Below are positions 25,793 through 34,904 of a stretch of DNA of 64,000 nucleotides, piece by piece. Source of the DNA: Actinokineospora enzanensis DSM 44649. GTDB taxonomy: Bacteria > Actinomycetota > Actinomycetes > Mycobacteriales > Pseudonocardiaceae. The stretch's first letter is position 1; each line of letters starts with the position of its first letter. The DNA lies in assembly GCF_000374445.1 (NCBI RefSeq), contig NZ_KB894411.1, positions 124,001-188,000 on the forward strand, given 5' to 3'. The translations under genes and the position numbers were made by a program. The notes under the pieces were generated by a model. The model was not told where the DNA came from. It made no database searches and saw only the letters and a list, made by a program, of their open reading frames with translations.

Positions 25793-27412
25793 TCAGACGT
25801 CCAGGGTCCAGCCGTTGATGTAGCCGATGTCGGCCTTGTAGCCGTCCCGGACCTGGAGCTTCCACACACCGGCGGCGTTCTTGGCGGACAGGTTGACGGT
25901 GAAGGTCTGCTTCACGTTGTCGGCCGAGTCCGTGGTGGAGGAGTTCTTCAGGCGGTAGGCGGTGCCGTCGGGGGCGATCAGGTCGACGGTCAGGTCGCCA
26001 CGGTAGGTGTGGATGATGTCCACGGCCACGGTCGAGGCCGTCGCGGCCTTGCCGGTGCAGTTGATGGTGATGGGGCTGAAGACCGCGTCACCCATGTCCG
26101 GGATGTTGACCTTGGTGGTGCTGCTGACCGCGGCGCAGCCGACCGGGGTCGGGGTGGGCGTCGGGGTCGGCGTCGGCGTGGGGGTCGGCGTCGGGGTCGG
26201 GGTGGCCACCGGGACCAGCTGCAACAGCTTGTTCGGCGAGCCGGTGCCCTCGTTGGTGACCTTGCCGGAGACCGAGGCGTTCACCACGGCGGTGGCGACC
26301 TGGGCCGGGGTGGCCGTCGGGTTGGCCGACAGGTACAGCGCCATGACGCCCGCGACGTGCGGGGAGGCCATGGAGGTACCGCTGATGGTGTTCTTCGCGG
26401 TGGTGTTGCCGATCCACGCCGAGGTGATGCCGTCGCCGGGGGCGAAGACGTCCACGCAGGTGCCGTAGTTCGAGTAGCTGGCGCGCGCGTCGGTCTTGGT
26501 GGTGGCGCCGACGGTCACGGCCTCCGGCACGCGGGCCGGGGAGGCGTTGCAGGCGACCGCGTTCGAGTTGCCCGCGGCGACCGCGTAGCTGACGCCCGCG
26601 GCGATGGAGCGCTGCACGGCCTGGTCCAGCGCGGTGGAGGTGGCGCCGCCGAGGCTCATGTTGGCGACGGCGGGCTTCACGCGGTTCGCGGTCACCCAGT
26701 CCACACCGGCGATGACGCCGGAGGTGGTGCCGGAGCCGTTGCAGTCCAGCACCCGGACGCCGACCAGCTTGACGCCCTTGGCGACACCGTAGGTGCTGCC
26801 GCCGATGGTGCCCGCCACGTGCGTGCCGTGGCCGTTGCAGTCGGTGGCGTCGTTGTCGTTGTCGACCTTGTCGGTGCCGCTGACCGCACGGCCACCGAAC
26901 TCGGAGTGCGTCAGGTTGATGCCGGTGTCGATGACGTACACGTTCACGTTCGACGCGGTGGTCGGGTAGGTGTACTTGGTGTTCAGCGGCAGCGCCGCCT
27001 GGTCGATCCGGTCCAGGCCCCACGACGGCGGGTTCGCCTGGTCGATCTTGGCGGTGACCTTCTGGTCCGCCTCGACGAAGGCCACCGACGGGTCGGCGGC
27101 GGTCCACTTGGCCTCCTGCAGCGTCATCGACGCCGAGTAGCCCTTGACGGTGGTGGCGTAGCGCTGCTTGACCTGGCCACCGTGCTTCTTCGCGATGGCG
27201 TCGGCGGTGCTGGACTGCGTCGAGACGCCGTCCTTGTACACCACGATGAAGCTGCCCGGGATCGCGGTCGGCGCGTCGGCACCGAGCACCGGACCTTCGG
27301 CCGCGCTGGCCGAGTTGGACAGGGCCAGGCCCAGTCCGGCGGCGGCGACGGCCGCCACGGCGACACTGACGCCGCCTACTCGCCGCATCCGTGCGGCGCG
27401 AGACATACCCAT
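25793..27412 (-). CDS. Secreted subtilisin-like protease with P domain
   Basis: The ATG at 27412 has GGAG 8 nt upstream. The 539-residue preproenzyme has a Sec signal (ending SNSASAAEG), an I9 inhibitor propeptide ([13 protein letters not shown] to about 125), and an S8 catalytic domain with D in [10 protein letters not shown] in GHGTHVAG and S in [12 protein letters not shown] linker of about ten TP repeats follows, then a C-terminal P (proprotein convertase) domain starting near [12 protein letters not shown]. It has no membrane anchor, unlike MycP, so it should be an exported housekeeping-type protease. It sits inside the ESX locus between mycP and eccE, which is unusual. Confidence 0.95.
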   Translation of the reverse strand: MGMSRAARMRRVGGVSVAVAAVAAAGLGLALSNSASAAEGPVLGADAPTAIPGSFIVVYKDGVSTQSSTADAIAKKHGGQVKQRYATTVKGYSASMTLQEAKWTAADPSVAFVEADQKVTAKIDQANPPSWGLDRIDQAALPLNTKYTYPTTASNVNVYVIDTGINLTHSEFGGRAVSGTDKVDNDNDATDCNGHGTHVAGTIGGSTYGVAKGVKLVGVRVLDCNGSGTTSGVIAGVDWVTANRVKPAVANMSLGGATSTALDQAVQRSIAAGVSYAVAAGNSNAVACNASPARVPEAVTVGATTKTDARASYSNYGTCVDVFAPGDGITSAWIGNTTAKNTISGTSMASPHVAGVMALYLSANPTATPAQVATAVVNASVSGKVTNEGTGSPNKLLQLVPVATPTPTPTPTPTPTPTPTPTPVGCAAVSSTTKVNIPDMGDAVFSPITINCTGKAATASTVAVDIIHTYRGDLTVDLIAPDGTAYRLKNSSTTDSADNVKQTFTVNLSAKNAAGVWKLQVRDGYKADIGYINGWTLDV

Positions 27413-27809
27413 TCCATGGTCTCCTTCGCACCAGGCACCCGGCCTCGCCACGGGTGGCGGTCGCGATCGCTGGAGACCCGGGAGGAAACCTCCCGCCTGA
27501 CCAACTGCCGCGGCTGCCCTCAGGGGTCCGACCGGTTTGTGTGCCTGACTGGTGAACTGTCGCGGTGCTCTGCGTGACGCCTAGAACCGCTTGGGTCCGC
27601 CAATTCGGCCGATCGGGCGAAGTCCTGAGGGCTTGTGGTGACTGTGTGGTGTGGAGAACTCCGGCCGGGCGAGTCCGCCCCGGGCCAGGCGCGCAAATGG
27701 CCGGGACGCGGACCGCGCGTCCCGGCCATCTACTTCTTTCCTGACCCAGTTAACGGCCGCCACCAGTGAGAATCGGTGGCCGAACCAGTGCGAACCGGTA
27801 GCGAACGGC
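27413..27809. other. Intergenic region between the subtilase and the eccE operon
   Basis: These 397 bp hold the leader and promoter of the subtilase gene on the minus strand, with a short hairpin CGGGAGG-AAA-CCTCCCG at 27479-27495 about 70 bp before the start, and the terminator at 27697-27729. No small gene with a ribosome site was found, and no promoter hexamers are convincing. Confidence 0.6.
27697..27729 (-). terminator. Terminator of the eccE operon
   Basis: A perfect 14-bp stem (ATGGCCGGGACGCG and complement) with a 5-nt loop lies 81 bp beyond the stop of the gene at 27810. There is no T run on the minus side, while a TTCTTTC tract follows on the plus side, so it may also act on plus-strand transcripts. 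Confidence 0.65.
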
Positions 27810-28541
27810 TCAGTCGCCGCGGCGCACCGGACCGAGGATCTGCTGTTCCTTCTGCGTGGTCACCAGCCGCAGCGGCCGCCACAGGTTCCGGCCAAGGGCC
27901 ACCACCTGGTCATCCGCCAGGGTGGTCAGCTGCTGCACCATCGGGGGTGGCAGCCGCCACACCCGGGCGGCGAGCTGGGCTTGGCCGACCGGCAGCCGCT
28001 GCAACAACACCAGGTCGGCCGCGTTGGCCGTGGCCCCGGCCTGCGGATGCATGTACGGCAGCACGTACACCGTGGTCTGCCAGGGCGAACGCGGCGGGAA
28101 CAGCTCCTGCGGCGTCGGGCCGCCGTCGTGCACGACCAGCAGCGGGCCGTCCTCCGACGGGCGCGGCAGCTCCACCGGGCTCAGCCTGCGGATCTGCACC
28201 AGCGGCGCGGGCCGACCGTCCGGGCCGGTGCCCGCGGCCTTCTGCAGCACCTGCCACGCGGCAGGCCTGCCGGTGGCCACGACCACCCACGCGCCCACCG
28301 CCATCGCCCGCAGCGCCACCTGCCTGGCCAGGTAGAGACCACCCACCAGCACGATCCGGGTCGGCGCCGGGCGCAGCGCGGAGATCGTCAGCGGCTCGCC
28401 CTGCAAACCGGAGCCCAGCACCATCCCGCCGCGGTCGCCGGACGGGCTGACCGCGTCCAGCATCTCCGGGCTGACCAGGAACTCCGGCGCGATGCCCGCC
28501 GACCCGCCCTGGGTGTCCAGCAGCCTGCTCGACCCGCTCAC
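27810..28541 (-). CDS. Protein linked to EccE, unknown function
   Basis: A 243-residue soluble-looking protein; its start overlaps the eccE stop by 4 bp, so it is translationally coupled to eccE. It has alternating hydrophobic strands (TRIVLVGGLYLARQVALRAMAVGAWVVVATGRPAAW is split by a helix) suggestive of an alpha/beta fold, but no nucleotide-binding motif or membrane anchor. By genetic linkage it is a secretion-locus accessory, possibly cytosolic. I do not recognise a named family. Confidence 0.8.
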   Translation of the reverse strand: MSGSSRLLDTQGGSAGIAPEFLVSPEMLDAVSPSGDRGGMVLGSGLQGEPLTISALRPAPTRIVLVGGLYLARQVALRAMAVGAWVVVATGRPAAWQVLQKAAGTGPDGRPAPLVQIRRLSPVELPRPSEDGPLLVVHDGGPTPQELFPPRSPWQTTVYVLPYMHPQAGATANAADLVLLQRLPVGQAQLAARVWRLPPPMVQQLTTLADDQVVALGRNLWRPLRLVTTQKEQQILGPVRRGD

Positions 28542-29980
28542 GCCCGGCCCCCCAACGGCAGCGTCGCGGCCAGCCCGGCCACCTGCAGCCCGCGCAGCGG
28601 GGTCAGCGTGACGCCGATCCGGTCGGAGATCGAGTTCAGCCGGTCGTCGGCGTGCGCCAGCTCGTCCGGGGTGCGCGCGCTCACCCGGACCAGCCCGCGC
28701 AGCCCCACCTGGCCCTCGTCACTGCCCGGGGACAGCGACATGGCGACCGTGGCGGACAGCGCGCGCACGCCGGTGAGCGCGTTGAGGCTGGCCGCCGCCT
28801 TGCCCTGGGGCCAGCCGGTGATCGCGTAGCTGGCGTGGCCGACGCCCGCCGCGGTGACGCCGGTCCAGCGCTCGCGCAGGCTCGCCCGCTCCGGCGTGCC
28901 CGCCACCCCGGTCAGCTCCGCCGCGGCGATACCCGCCTTGAGCAGCTCGTCCGGGTCCAGCGGCCGGGTCGGCACGCCGCGCGACTCCAGCGCGTTGCGC
29001 ACCCGGGACAGCGCGCCGATCAGCGCCCGGTGCGCGCCCATGACGCCGCCGCCGCGCTCGCGTACCGCGGCCGGGCAGCGGCGCGGGTCCAGCCGCACGG
29101 CTACCCAGGTGGTGCGCCGGGCGGCCGCCGACAGCGGGCCGAGCACCTCCAGGTAGGAGGCCAGTGCCGGGGAGTTCGCGGGCAGCGCGGCACTGCCCGG
29201 GTAGCAGTGCCAGATCACCTGGATCGCGTCCAGCACCACGCCGCGGTCCTCCAGGCACGGCGCCAGCGCGCCGAGCGGCAGGCCCGCCGTCGCACCGACC
29301 TGGCTGACCAGCGCGGGCGCCGGGTCCACCAGCAGCACCGCGGTCCAGGTGCCCTCGTGCCAGGCCAGGCCGAGCGGCCTGCGCTCGTGGTCGGTGCCGT
29401 GCGCGACCACCAGGTCCGGCACGGCCAGCCGGAGCAGGCTGACCCGCGGGTCGTCCGGTCCGGTGACCGCGGCGCCCTCGGCGGCGGCCAGGTTGTCGAC
29501 GCTCACCGGGTCCGCAGGCTTGCTCACCCGCGCGTGTGAACGGAACGTGTAGCGGATTGTCAGCCCGACCCACTGGGTGAACCAGCGGCCCCGCCAGCGC
29601 AGGAACGCCACCACCAGCGCCACCGCGGCGATGCCGATGGCCACGTACTTGAGGCCGAGGTCGATCGCCAGCAGCACCAGGCCGATCGCGACGCCGACCT
29701 CCAGCACCACCAGGTTCGCCACCGGCAGCGCGCCCAGGCTCGCGCCCCGGTTGCGCCTGCGCGCGGAGACCCGGGTGGGCGGCGGGGACGGCGGCTGCGC
29801 GTCCGCGGGCGGGCGCCCGCGCGACGGTCCCGAGGGCGGCCCACCCGGCCTGCCGGGGCCACCGGGTCCGCCCGGTCCGCCGGGTCCACCCGGGCCACCG
29901 GGACCCCCCGGTCCGCCGGGTCGGGGCGGCTGGCCGGGAGGAGGCGTGCGGCCCTGTCGTGGAGGTGTGGTCACCGACAT
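28538..29980 (-). CDS. eccE: Type VII secretion protein EccE
   Basis: 480 residues. A Pro/Gly-rich cytosolic head with a run of GGP units (about residues 21-45) precedes two adjacent membrane helices (about 75-125: VANLVVLEVGVAIGLVLLAI and YVAIGIAAVALVVAFL), the RWRGRWFTQWVGL sequence typical of EccE, and a large C-terminal domain. EccE is the peripheral ESX component and partner of the mycosin. Mycobacterial ESX-4 lacks eccE in its locus, so its presence makes this locus more complete. It is divergent from eccB with 134 bp between starts. Confidence 0.9.
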   Translation of the reverse strand: MSVTTPPRQGRTPPPGQPPRPGGPGGPGGPGGPGGPGGPGGPGRPGGPPSGPSRGRPPADAQPPSPPPTRVSARRRNRGASLGALPVANLVVLEVGVAIGLVLLAIDLGLKYVAIGIAAVALVVAFLRWRGRWFTQWVGLTIRYTFRSHARVSKPADPVSVDNLAAAEGAAVTGPDDPRVSLLRLAVPDLVVAHGTDHERRPLGLAWHEGTWTAVLLVDPAPALVSQVGATAGLPLGALAPCLEDRGVVLDAIQVIWHCYPGSAALPANSPALASYLEVLGPLSAAARRTTWVAVRLDPRRCPAAVRERGGGVMGAHRALIGALSRVRNALESRGVPTRPLDPDELLKAGIAAAELTGVAGTPERASLRERWTGVTAAGVGHASYAITGWPQGKAAASLNALTGVRALSATVAMSLSPGSDEGQVGLRGLVRVSARTPDELAHADDRLNSISDRIGVTLTPLRGLQVAGLAATLPLGGRA

Positions 29981-30114
29981 CCGCTCGTTCTCTTCCCCTC
30001 AAGATCCTGACGCGTGGCGTTCGTGCACGGGATTGGTGGAGAACCCACATCCGGCCGTCACGGTACGGCTATCCTGCGGAACCGTACCGCGACGGGGAGA
30101 GCTGCAGGCCGAGA

Positions 30115-31719
30115 ATGCCATCAACACCGACTACCAAGTCACAGGTCCAGGCGTATCGCTTCGTGCTGCGCAGGATGCAGTCCGCGCTCGTCCGCAAGGA
30201 CGCGGTCATGCTGCACGACCCGATGCGCACCCACTCCAGGGCCACCGTGGTCGGCGTCTGCGTCGCCGCCGTCGGCATGATCGGGTTCCTGGTGTACGGG
30301 CTGCTCAGCCCGGCGCCGACGCTGCCGGACAAGTCGGGGATCATCATCGCCGAGCCGTCCGGCTCGGTGTACGTGCTGCTGACCGACACCGAGCGGGGCA
30401 AGGTGCTGGTCCCCACCTTCAACCTGGCCTCGGCGCGGCTGCTGATGGTGGCCCGCAGCAACCCGCAGGGCCAGCAGGCGGGCAGCCAGACCAACGGCGG
30501 CGGCGGCACCGCCGCGCCTGCCGAGGCGCAGATCATCCCGGACTCGAAGCTGGTGGACATCCCGCGCGACCGGCTCACCGGCATCCAGGACGGTCCGCAG
30601 CTGCTGCCCGACGGCAGCCAGCGGATCAGCAACGACTGGGCGGTGTGCGACGAGTACCAGCTGGACACCAGCCTGATCAACTCGGCCAGCCAGAACAAGA
30701 TCGAGACCACCGTGCTCGGCGGCGTCAAGGACCTCGGCCCCGAGCTGGCCGACACCGAGGCACTGCTGGTGCAGGCGCCGACCAAGAAGACGTACCTGGT
30801 CTACCGCACGCCCGCCACCGCCAACATCAAGAACGCCAACACGGTGCGCGCCGAGGTCAAGATGTCCAACAGCAACATGCGCTCCGCGCTGAACCTGAAG
30901 GACGACGCGATCCGGCAGATCACCGTCGGCCTGCTCAACGCCATCCCGGAGGCACCGGAGCTGGCCCCGCCCGCCATCGACGGGCAGGGCGGCCCCAGCC
31001 AGGTGGACATCAACGGGCTGCCGGTCGGCTCGGTCATGCGGGTCGAGCGCGCGGGCGGCGTCGACTACTACGTGCTGCTGCGCGACGGTGTGCAGCAGAT
31101 CAAGAAGACCACCGCGGACCTGATCCGGTTCACCGCGACCGCGGGCGGCGCGGACATCACCAAGGTGTCGCCGGACAAGATCCCGGCGGCGCTGGTGCGC
31201 GGGCGGATCGACGACAGCAGCTTCCCCGAGGTGGTGCCGGAGGCGCTGAGCCCGGTCAACTACCCGGTCGCCTGCCTCGGCTGGAGCGTGGTCGGCGAGG
31301 GCCGCGACGCCGACCAGCACACCGAGGTGCACGTCGGCAAGCAGCTGCGGGTGCCGCTCACCAGCTCGGGCAGGCCCGCCTCCATCCCGATCAGCAGCCC
31401 GAGCGCGGACGGCGAGCGGCTGGACCACTTCTACCTGCCGCCCGGCCGCGCGGCCGTGGTCCGCGGCGCCACCTCCAAACAGGACTTCGCCACCGGCCCG
31501 ATCTACCTGATCTCCGACCGGGGCGTGAAGTTCGGCGTCCCCGACCAGCGCACCGCGCAGGCCCTCGGGCTGGCCCAGCAGGTCCCGGCCCCGGACGCGA
31601 TCGTGCGGCTGCTGCCCAACGGCGCCTCGCTGAACACTCGGGACGTGCTGCAGACCTACGACGTGGTGCCGGTCGCGCCGGGCGCGTTCTCGACCACCAC
31701 GGCGCAGCCAGGCGGCTGA
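30115..31719 (+). CDS. eccB: Type VII secretion protein EccB
   Basis: The ATG at 30115 gives the family N-terminus (TTKSQVQAYRFVLRRMQSAL), although the ribosome site is weak. The 534-residue protein has a short cytosolic part, one membrane helix (TVVGVCVAAVGMIGFLVYGL) and a large outer domain with repeated beta modules, including the paired cysteines in WAVCDEYQ and VACLGWSV. EccB is the outer-facing ATPase-like or scaffold subunit of the ESX complex. The two presumed substrates are encoded directly downstream on the same strand. Confidence 0.96.
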   Translation: MPSTPTTKSQVQAYRFVLRRMQSALVRKDAVMLHDPMRTHSRATVVGVCVAAVGMIGFLVYGLLSPAPTLPDKSGIIIAEPSGSVYVLLTDTERGKVLVPTFNLASARLLMVARSNPQGQQAGSQTNGGGGTAAPAEAQIIPDSKLVDIPRDRLTGIQDGPQLLPDGSQRISNDWAVCDEYQLDTSLINSASQNKIETTVLGGVKDLGPELADTEALLVQAPTKKTYLVYRTPATANIKNANTVRAEVKMSNSNMRSALNLKDDAIRQITVGLLNAIPEAPELAPPAIDGQGGPSQVDINGLPVGSVMRVERAGGVDYYVLLRDGVQQIKKTTADLIRFTATAGGADITKVSPDKIPAALVRGRIDDSSFPEVVPEALSPVNYPVACLGWSVVGEGRDADQHTEVHVGKQLRVPLTSSGRPASIPISSPSADGERLDHFYLPPGRAAVVRGATSKQDFATGPIYLISDRGVKFGVPDQRTAQALGLAQQVPAPDAIVRLLPNGASLNTRDVLQTYDVVPVAPGAFSTTTAQPGG

Positions 31720-31817
31720 TCCCCGACACCCGATACCGCCGAGCGGGTGGTCGCGGGAACCACCCGGCACGGCCTAACGTCAAACGGGCACGTTCCGCGT
31801 CCCGCTGGGAGGTCACC

Positions 31818-32129
31818 ATGGCGATCGAGGTCGATCCGAGGTGGGTGTCCGACTACGCGAAGAAGGTCGCCTCCGCCGCCGACGAGCTGGGCAAGGGCGT
31901 GGACATCCTGCGCACCGCCCCGCTCACCCCGGAGGCGTTCGGCTCGCTCGGCCGCACGGCCAAGGTCACCGACTCCTACACCCGCGCCGCCGACCTGCTG
32001 CGCACCCAGCTGACCCGGGGTGTGGCGGCGCTGGAGTCGGCCGCGCACGCGCTTGGCGAGGTCGCGGACAAGTATCGGGGCTCCGACGACGACGGCGCCC
32101 ACACCATCACGCGCAGCGGCCAGGCCTGA
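31818..32129 (+). CDS. EspC-like type VII secretion target
   Basis: The ATG at 31818 follows GGGAGGTCACC. The 103-residue protein is two helices with the pattern APLTPEAFGSLGRTAKVTDSYT between them and ADKYRGSDDD at the end. This matches the EspC-like (ESX-1 substrate) family rather than canonical WXG100: no W-x-G, but the F-G-x-LG turn. It is encoded between eccB and a PPE-like gene, 13 bp from the latter, so the two may be exported as a pair. Confidence 0.87.
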   Translation: MAIEVDPRWVSDYAKKVASAADELGKGVDILRTAPLTPEAFGSLGRTAKVTDSYTRAADLLRTQLTRGVAALESAAHALGEVADKYRGSDDDGAHTITRSGQA

Positions 32130-32142
32130 GGGGAGACCCCAC

Positions 32143-33441
32143 ATGCGCACCCGACGCGACGACTGGCAGACCGGGGACGGCTCGACGACCTGGTCCCCGG
32201 ACACCGGCCTGTCCGCCCCCGAGGTGTGGGACACCTCCGGCTGGGACACCCCCGCGCCCGCCCCGCACGGCGAGCCCGCGCTCGCCAGGGTCGATGCGCC
32301 GGAGAGCGACGCCGACTCCGGTGAGCCTGCGCTGGCCACCGCCGACGAGCCGCCGGTGGTGAGCGCGCAGGGTGGCCTGGACGGGTCGGACATCGAGGCC
32401 AACATCGGCTCCTACCTGGACTTCCTCAGCAGGCTCTGCCGCGAGCTGGGCATCCCCGACCCGGTCGAGGAGTACTTCGCCCCGGTCGTCGGCCGGTGGA
32501 GCGACCTGCACGGCGAGGCCGAGCGCTGGCGTGCCGTCGGCGCGAAGGCCGAACACGTGATGGGCGAGCTGACCACCCCGCTCGGCGGTCTGGACGCGGC
32601 CTGGCAGGGCGCGGACGCGGACTCGTTCATCGACTACATGAACCGGGTCGGCCTGGCTGGCAACGACATGTCCGACGCCATGACCGGCATGGGCGAGGTC
32701 CTGGACGCCACCGCAGACGGCCTGCGCGAGATCGTGACCGAGATGGCGGGCCTGCTCGCGGAGGTCGCGCAGAACGGCAAGCAGGCCATGTCCGGGGCGG
32801 GGCGCAACGAGGACCGCACGCGGCAGTACCTGGACGCGATGAACCGGCCGACGCGGGAGCTGTTCGAGGCCGTGCGGCAGATGCTGGAAGCGTTGGTGCG
32901 CCTGTGCGACGGCATCGACGGCGCCAAGGTCTTCGACACGATCACGATGGCGCACACGTTCCCGGAACAGGACTTCGCGTTCGCCGTGCCGACCGTGCCC
33001 GGGGTGACGGTGCCGCCGCCCTCGTCGGAGTCCGTGCCCGCGGCGGCTGCCGCGGGGATCCCGGCCGACGCAAGCGCTTTCGACGGCGGCGGCGCCGGTG
33101 GGGGCGGTTTCGGCGGTGGCGGTGGTGGGGGCACGAGTGGCGGCGGTGGCGCGTCGACCGGTCAGCCGCCGCAGGCCGGTGGTTACGTGTCCGCCGGGGA
33201 GGCGGCGCCGAGCAAGCCTGGCGGTCTCGCCCCGGCCGCGGCGGCGGCCGCTGATGCCGGTGGCCGACCGGCGGGCGGCGGCATGATGGGCGGCGGCATG
33301 CCGATGGGGATGATGGGTGGCATGGGCGGCCAGGGCGGGGGGAACGGCGAGCACAAGCCGCGCACCCGGGTCGCGGGCAACCCACAGGACATCTTCGGCA
33401 AGCCGGCCAAGTCCTCTCCCCCAGTGATCGGCGACAACTGA
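32143..33441 (+). CDS. Large WXG100/PPE-like type VII secretion substrate with glycine-rich tail
   Basis: 432 residues; ATG after GAGGGGAGACC. An acidic N-terminal tail of about 85 residues precedes a helical domain (about 85-270) with a WQG turn in LDAAWQGADADSF, as in WXG100 and PPE proteins. The C-terminal third is Gly/Ala/Pro-rich with GGGG and GGM runs, ending in the short sequence RVAGNPQDIFGKP. It is the likely partner of the EspC-like protein. The gene ends 13 bp from convergent truA. Surface localisation is inference. Confidence 0.87.
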   Translation: MRTRRDDWQTGDGSTTWSPDTGLSAPEVWDTSGWDTPAPAPHGEPALARVDAPESDADSGEPALATADEPPVVSAQGGLDGSDIEANIGSYLDFLSRLCRELGIPDPVEEYFAPVVGRWSDLHGEAERWRAVGAKAEHVMGELTTPLGGLDAAWQGADADSFIDYMNRVGLAGNDMSDAMTGMGEVLDATADGLREIVTEMAGLLAEVAQNGKQAMSGAGRNEDRTRQYLDAMNRPTRELFEAVRQMLEALVRLCDGIDGAKVFDTITMAHTFPEQDFAFAVPTVPGVTVPPPSSESVPAAAAAGIPADASAFDGGGAGGGGFGGGGGGGTSGGGGASTGQPPQAGGYVSAGEAAPSKPGGLAPAAAAAADAGGRPAGGGMMGGGMPMGMMGGMGGQGGGNGEHKPRTRVAGNPQDIFGKPAKSSPPVIGDN

Positions 33442-33454
33442 GCCGGACGACGGC

Positions 33455-34231
33455 TCAGAGCGTGCGGACCCGGCGGGTCTGGGCGGCGCGGGTGGCCAGT
33501 TCGTCGTCCGGTGGGTAGTCGACGGCGATGAGAGACAGGCCATGGGCCGGGGCCACCGTGATGGCGCTGGGACGTTCGGTGGCGGTGAGCATGGACGCGG
33601 GCCACTGCGGGGGCTTGCGGCCCTCGCCGACCGCCAGCAGGGCGCCGACGAGGCTGCGGACCATGGAGTGGCAGAAGGCGTCCGCGGAAACCCAAGCGGT
33701 CAGGACGTCCTTGTCGCGGGTCCACTCCAGGCGCTGAAGCTCGCGGATCGTGGTGGCGCCCACGCGGCGCTTGCAGAAGGCCACGAAGTCGTGTTCACCC
33801 AACAGGAAAGCCGATGCGGCGTTGAGGGCGGACAGGTCCAACGGGCGCGGCCAGACCACGGTGTGGTTGCGCCGCAACGGATCCGCGCGCCACTGGGCGT
33901 CACACACACGGTAGGCATAGTGCCTGCGCAGGGCCGCGAAACGCGCATCGAACTCCGCGGGCACGTGACGCAGGTCAGTGATCCGCACGTCGGCGGGAAG
34001 AGCGCGGGCGACGCGCGGAAGCAGGGCGACGAGGTCTTCGTCGGCGGGCAGGTCCATGTGCGCGACCTGCCCCGTGGCGTGCACACCGGCGTCCGTACGC
34101 CCGGCCACGGTCAGCCTTACCTTGCGCCGCAACACCTGCGTGAGCGTCTCCTCCAACACCCCGCACACCGTGCGACGGGCGGGCTGCACCGCCCAGCCGG
34201 AGAAGTCCGTGCCGTCGTAGGAGATATCCAA
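33455..34231 (-). CDS. truA: tRNA pseudouridine synthase A
   Basis: TruA makes pseudouridine at tRNA positions 38-40. The catalytic Asp is in GRTDAGVHA, and family blocks [13 protein letters not shown] and [17 protein letters not shown] are intact. The only standard start in frame is TTG at 34231, but the frame stays open upstream to a CTG at 34298-34300 that overlaps the rplQ stop as CTGA and has AGGA 6 nt ahead. The extra 23 residues end in [11 protein letters not shown], which is the usual actinobacterial N-terminus, so the true start is probably that CTG. Confidence 0.95.
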   Translation of the reverse strand: MDISYDGTDFSGWAVQPARRTVCGVLEETLTQVLRRKVRLTVAGRTDAGVHATGQVAHMDLPADEDLVALLPRVARALPADVRITDLRHVPAEFDARFAALRRHYAYRVCDAQWRADPLRRNHTVVWPRPLDLSALNAASAFLLGEHDFVAFCKRRVGATTIRELQRLEWTRDKDVLTAWVSADAFCHSMVRSLVGALLAVGEGRKPPQWPASMLTATERPSAITVAPAHGLSLIAVDYPPDDELATRAAQTRRVRTL

Positions 34232-34296
34232 CCGAACGCGGACGAGCCCGCCGTCCCCAAGGGGTTCGGCGGGCTCGTCCGGGTGCTGCGCGGGCG

Positions 34297-34848
34297 TCAG
34301 GACTTGTCCTCAGCCTTGTCGTCGGCCTTGTCCTCGGCCGGAGCCTCGGAAACCTCAGCGGCCTCAGCGGCCGGGGCGTCCTCGACCGCGGTCTCGTCGG
34401 CCACGGTCTCGTCGGCCACGGGCGCCTCGTCCTTCTTGGCGTCCTTGGCGAACTTGGTCTTGCGCGCGGCCTCGGCCTCGGCGGTGACCGTCTTCTCCTG
34501 GATCAGCTCGATGATCGCCATCGGGGCGTTGTCGCCCTTGCGCGGCATCGTCTTGATGATCCGGGTGTAGCCACCGTTGCGGTCGCTGAAGAACGGGCCG
34601 ATCTCGGTGCACAGCCGCTGCACGACGTCCTTGTCGCGGATCACCTTCATGATCTCGCGACGGTTGTGCAGGTCGCCGACCTTGGCCTTGGTGATCAGCC
34701 GCTCGGCGTACGGGCGCAGCCGCTTCGCCTTGGCCTCAGTGGTGGTGATGCGACCGTGCTCGAACAGCGCGGTGGCCAGGTTGGCCAGCAGCAGCCGCTC
34801 GTGGGCCGGACCGCCGCCGAGACGGGCGCCCTTGGTTGGCGTGGGCAT
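34297..34848 (-). CDS. rplQ: 50S ribosomal protein L17 with acidic C-terminal extension
   Basis: The first 120 residues are canonical L17 ([28 protein letters not shown]). The last 60 are an acidic Ala/Glu/Asp/Val tail of repeats such as [13 protein letters not shown]. Length is 183 against about 127 in E. coli. ATG after AAGGAGC. It is the last ribosomal gene of the alpha cluster and is coupled to truA. Confidence 0.97.
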   Translation of the reverse strand: MPTPTKGARLGGGPAHERLLLANLATALFEHGRITTTEAKAKRLRPYAERLITKAKVGDLHNRREIMKVIRDKDVVQRLCTEIGPFFSDRNGGYTRIIKTMPRKGDNAPMAIIELIQEKTVTAEAEAARKTKFAKDAKKDEAPVADETVADETAVEDAPAAEAAEVSEAPAEDKADDKAEDKS

Positions 34849-34904
34849 TCTTGCTCCTTGAGGAATTCAGCACAGGTCAGGCCGGCCCAGAGACCAGCAC
34901 AGCA

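Noticed and set aside
26140-26205. Repeat array that could be CRISPR-like
   Set aside because: It encodes the TP linker of the protease; units are 6 bp without spacers.
27413-27560. Cyclic-di-AMP-type riboswitch ahead of the subtilase
   Set aside because: GC-rich hairpins are present, but I could not match the conserved core sequences of the ydaO class.
29845-29925. Repeat array that could be CRISPR-like
   Set aside because: It encodes GGP repeats of EccE; no spacers.
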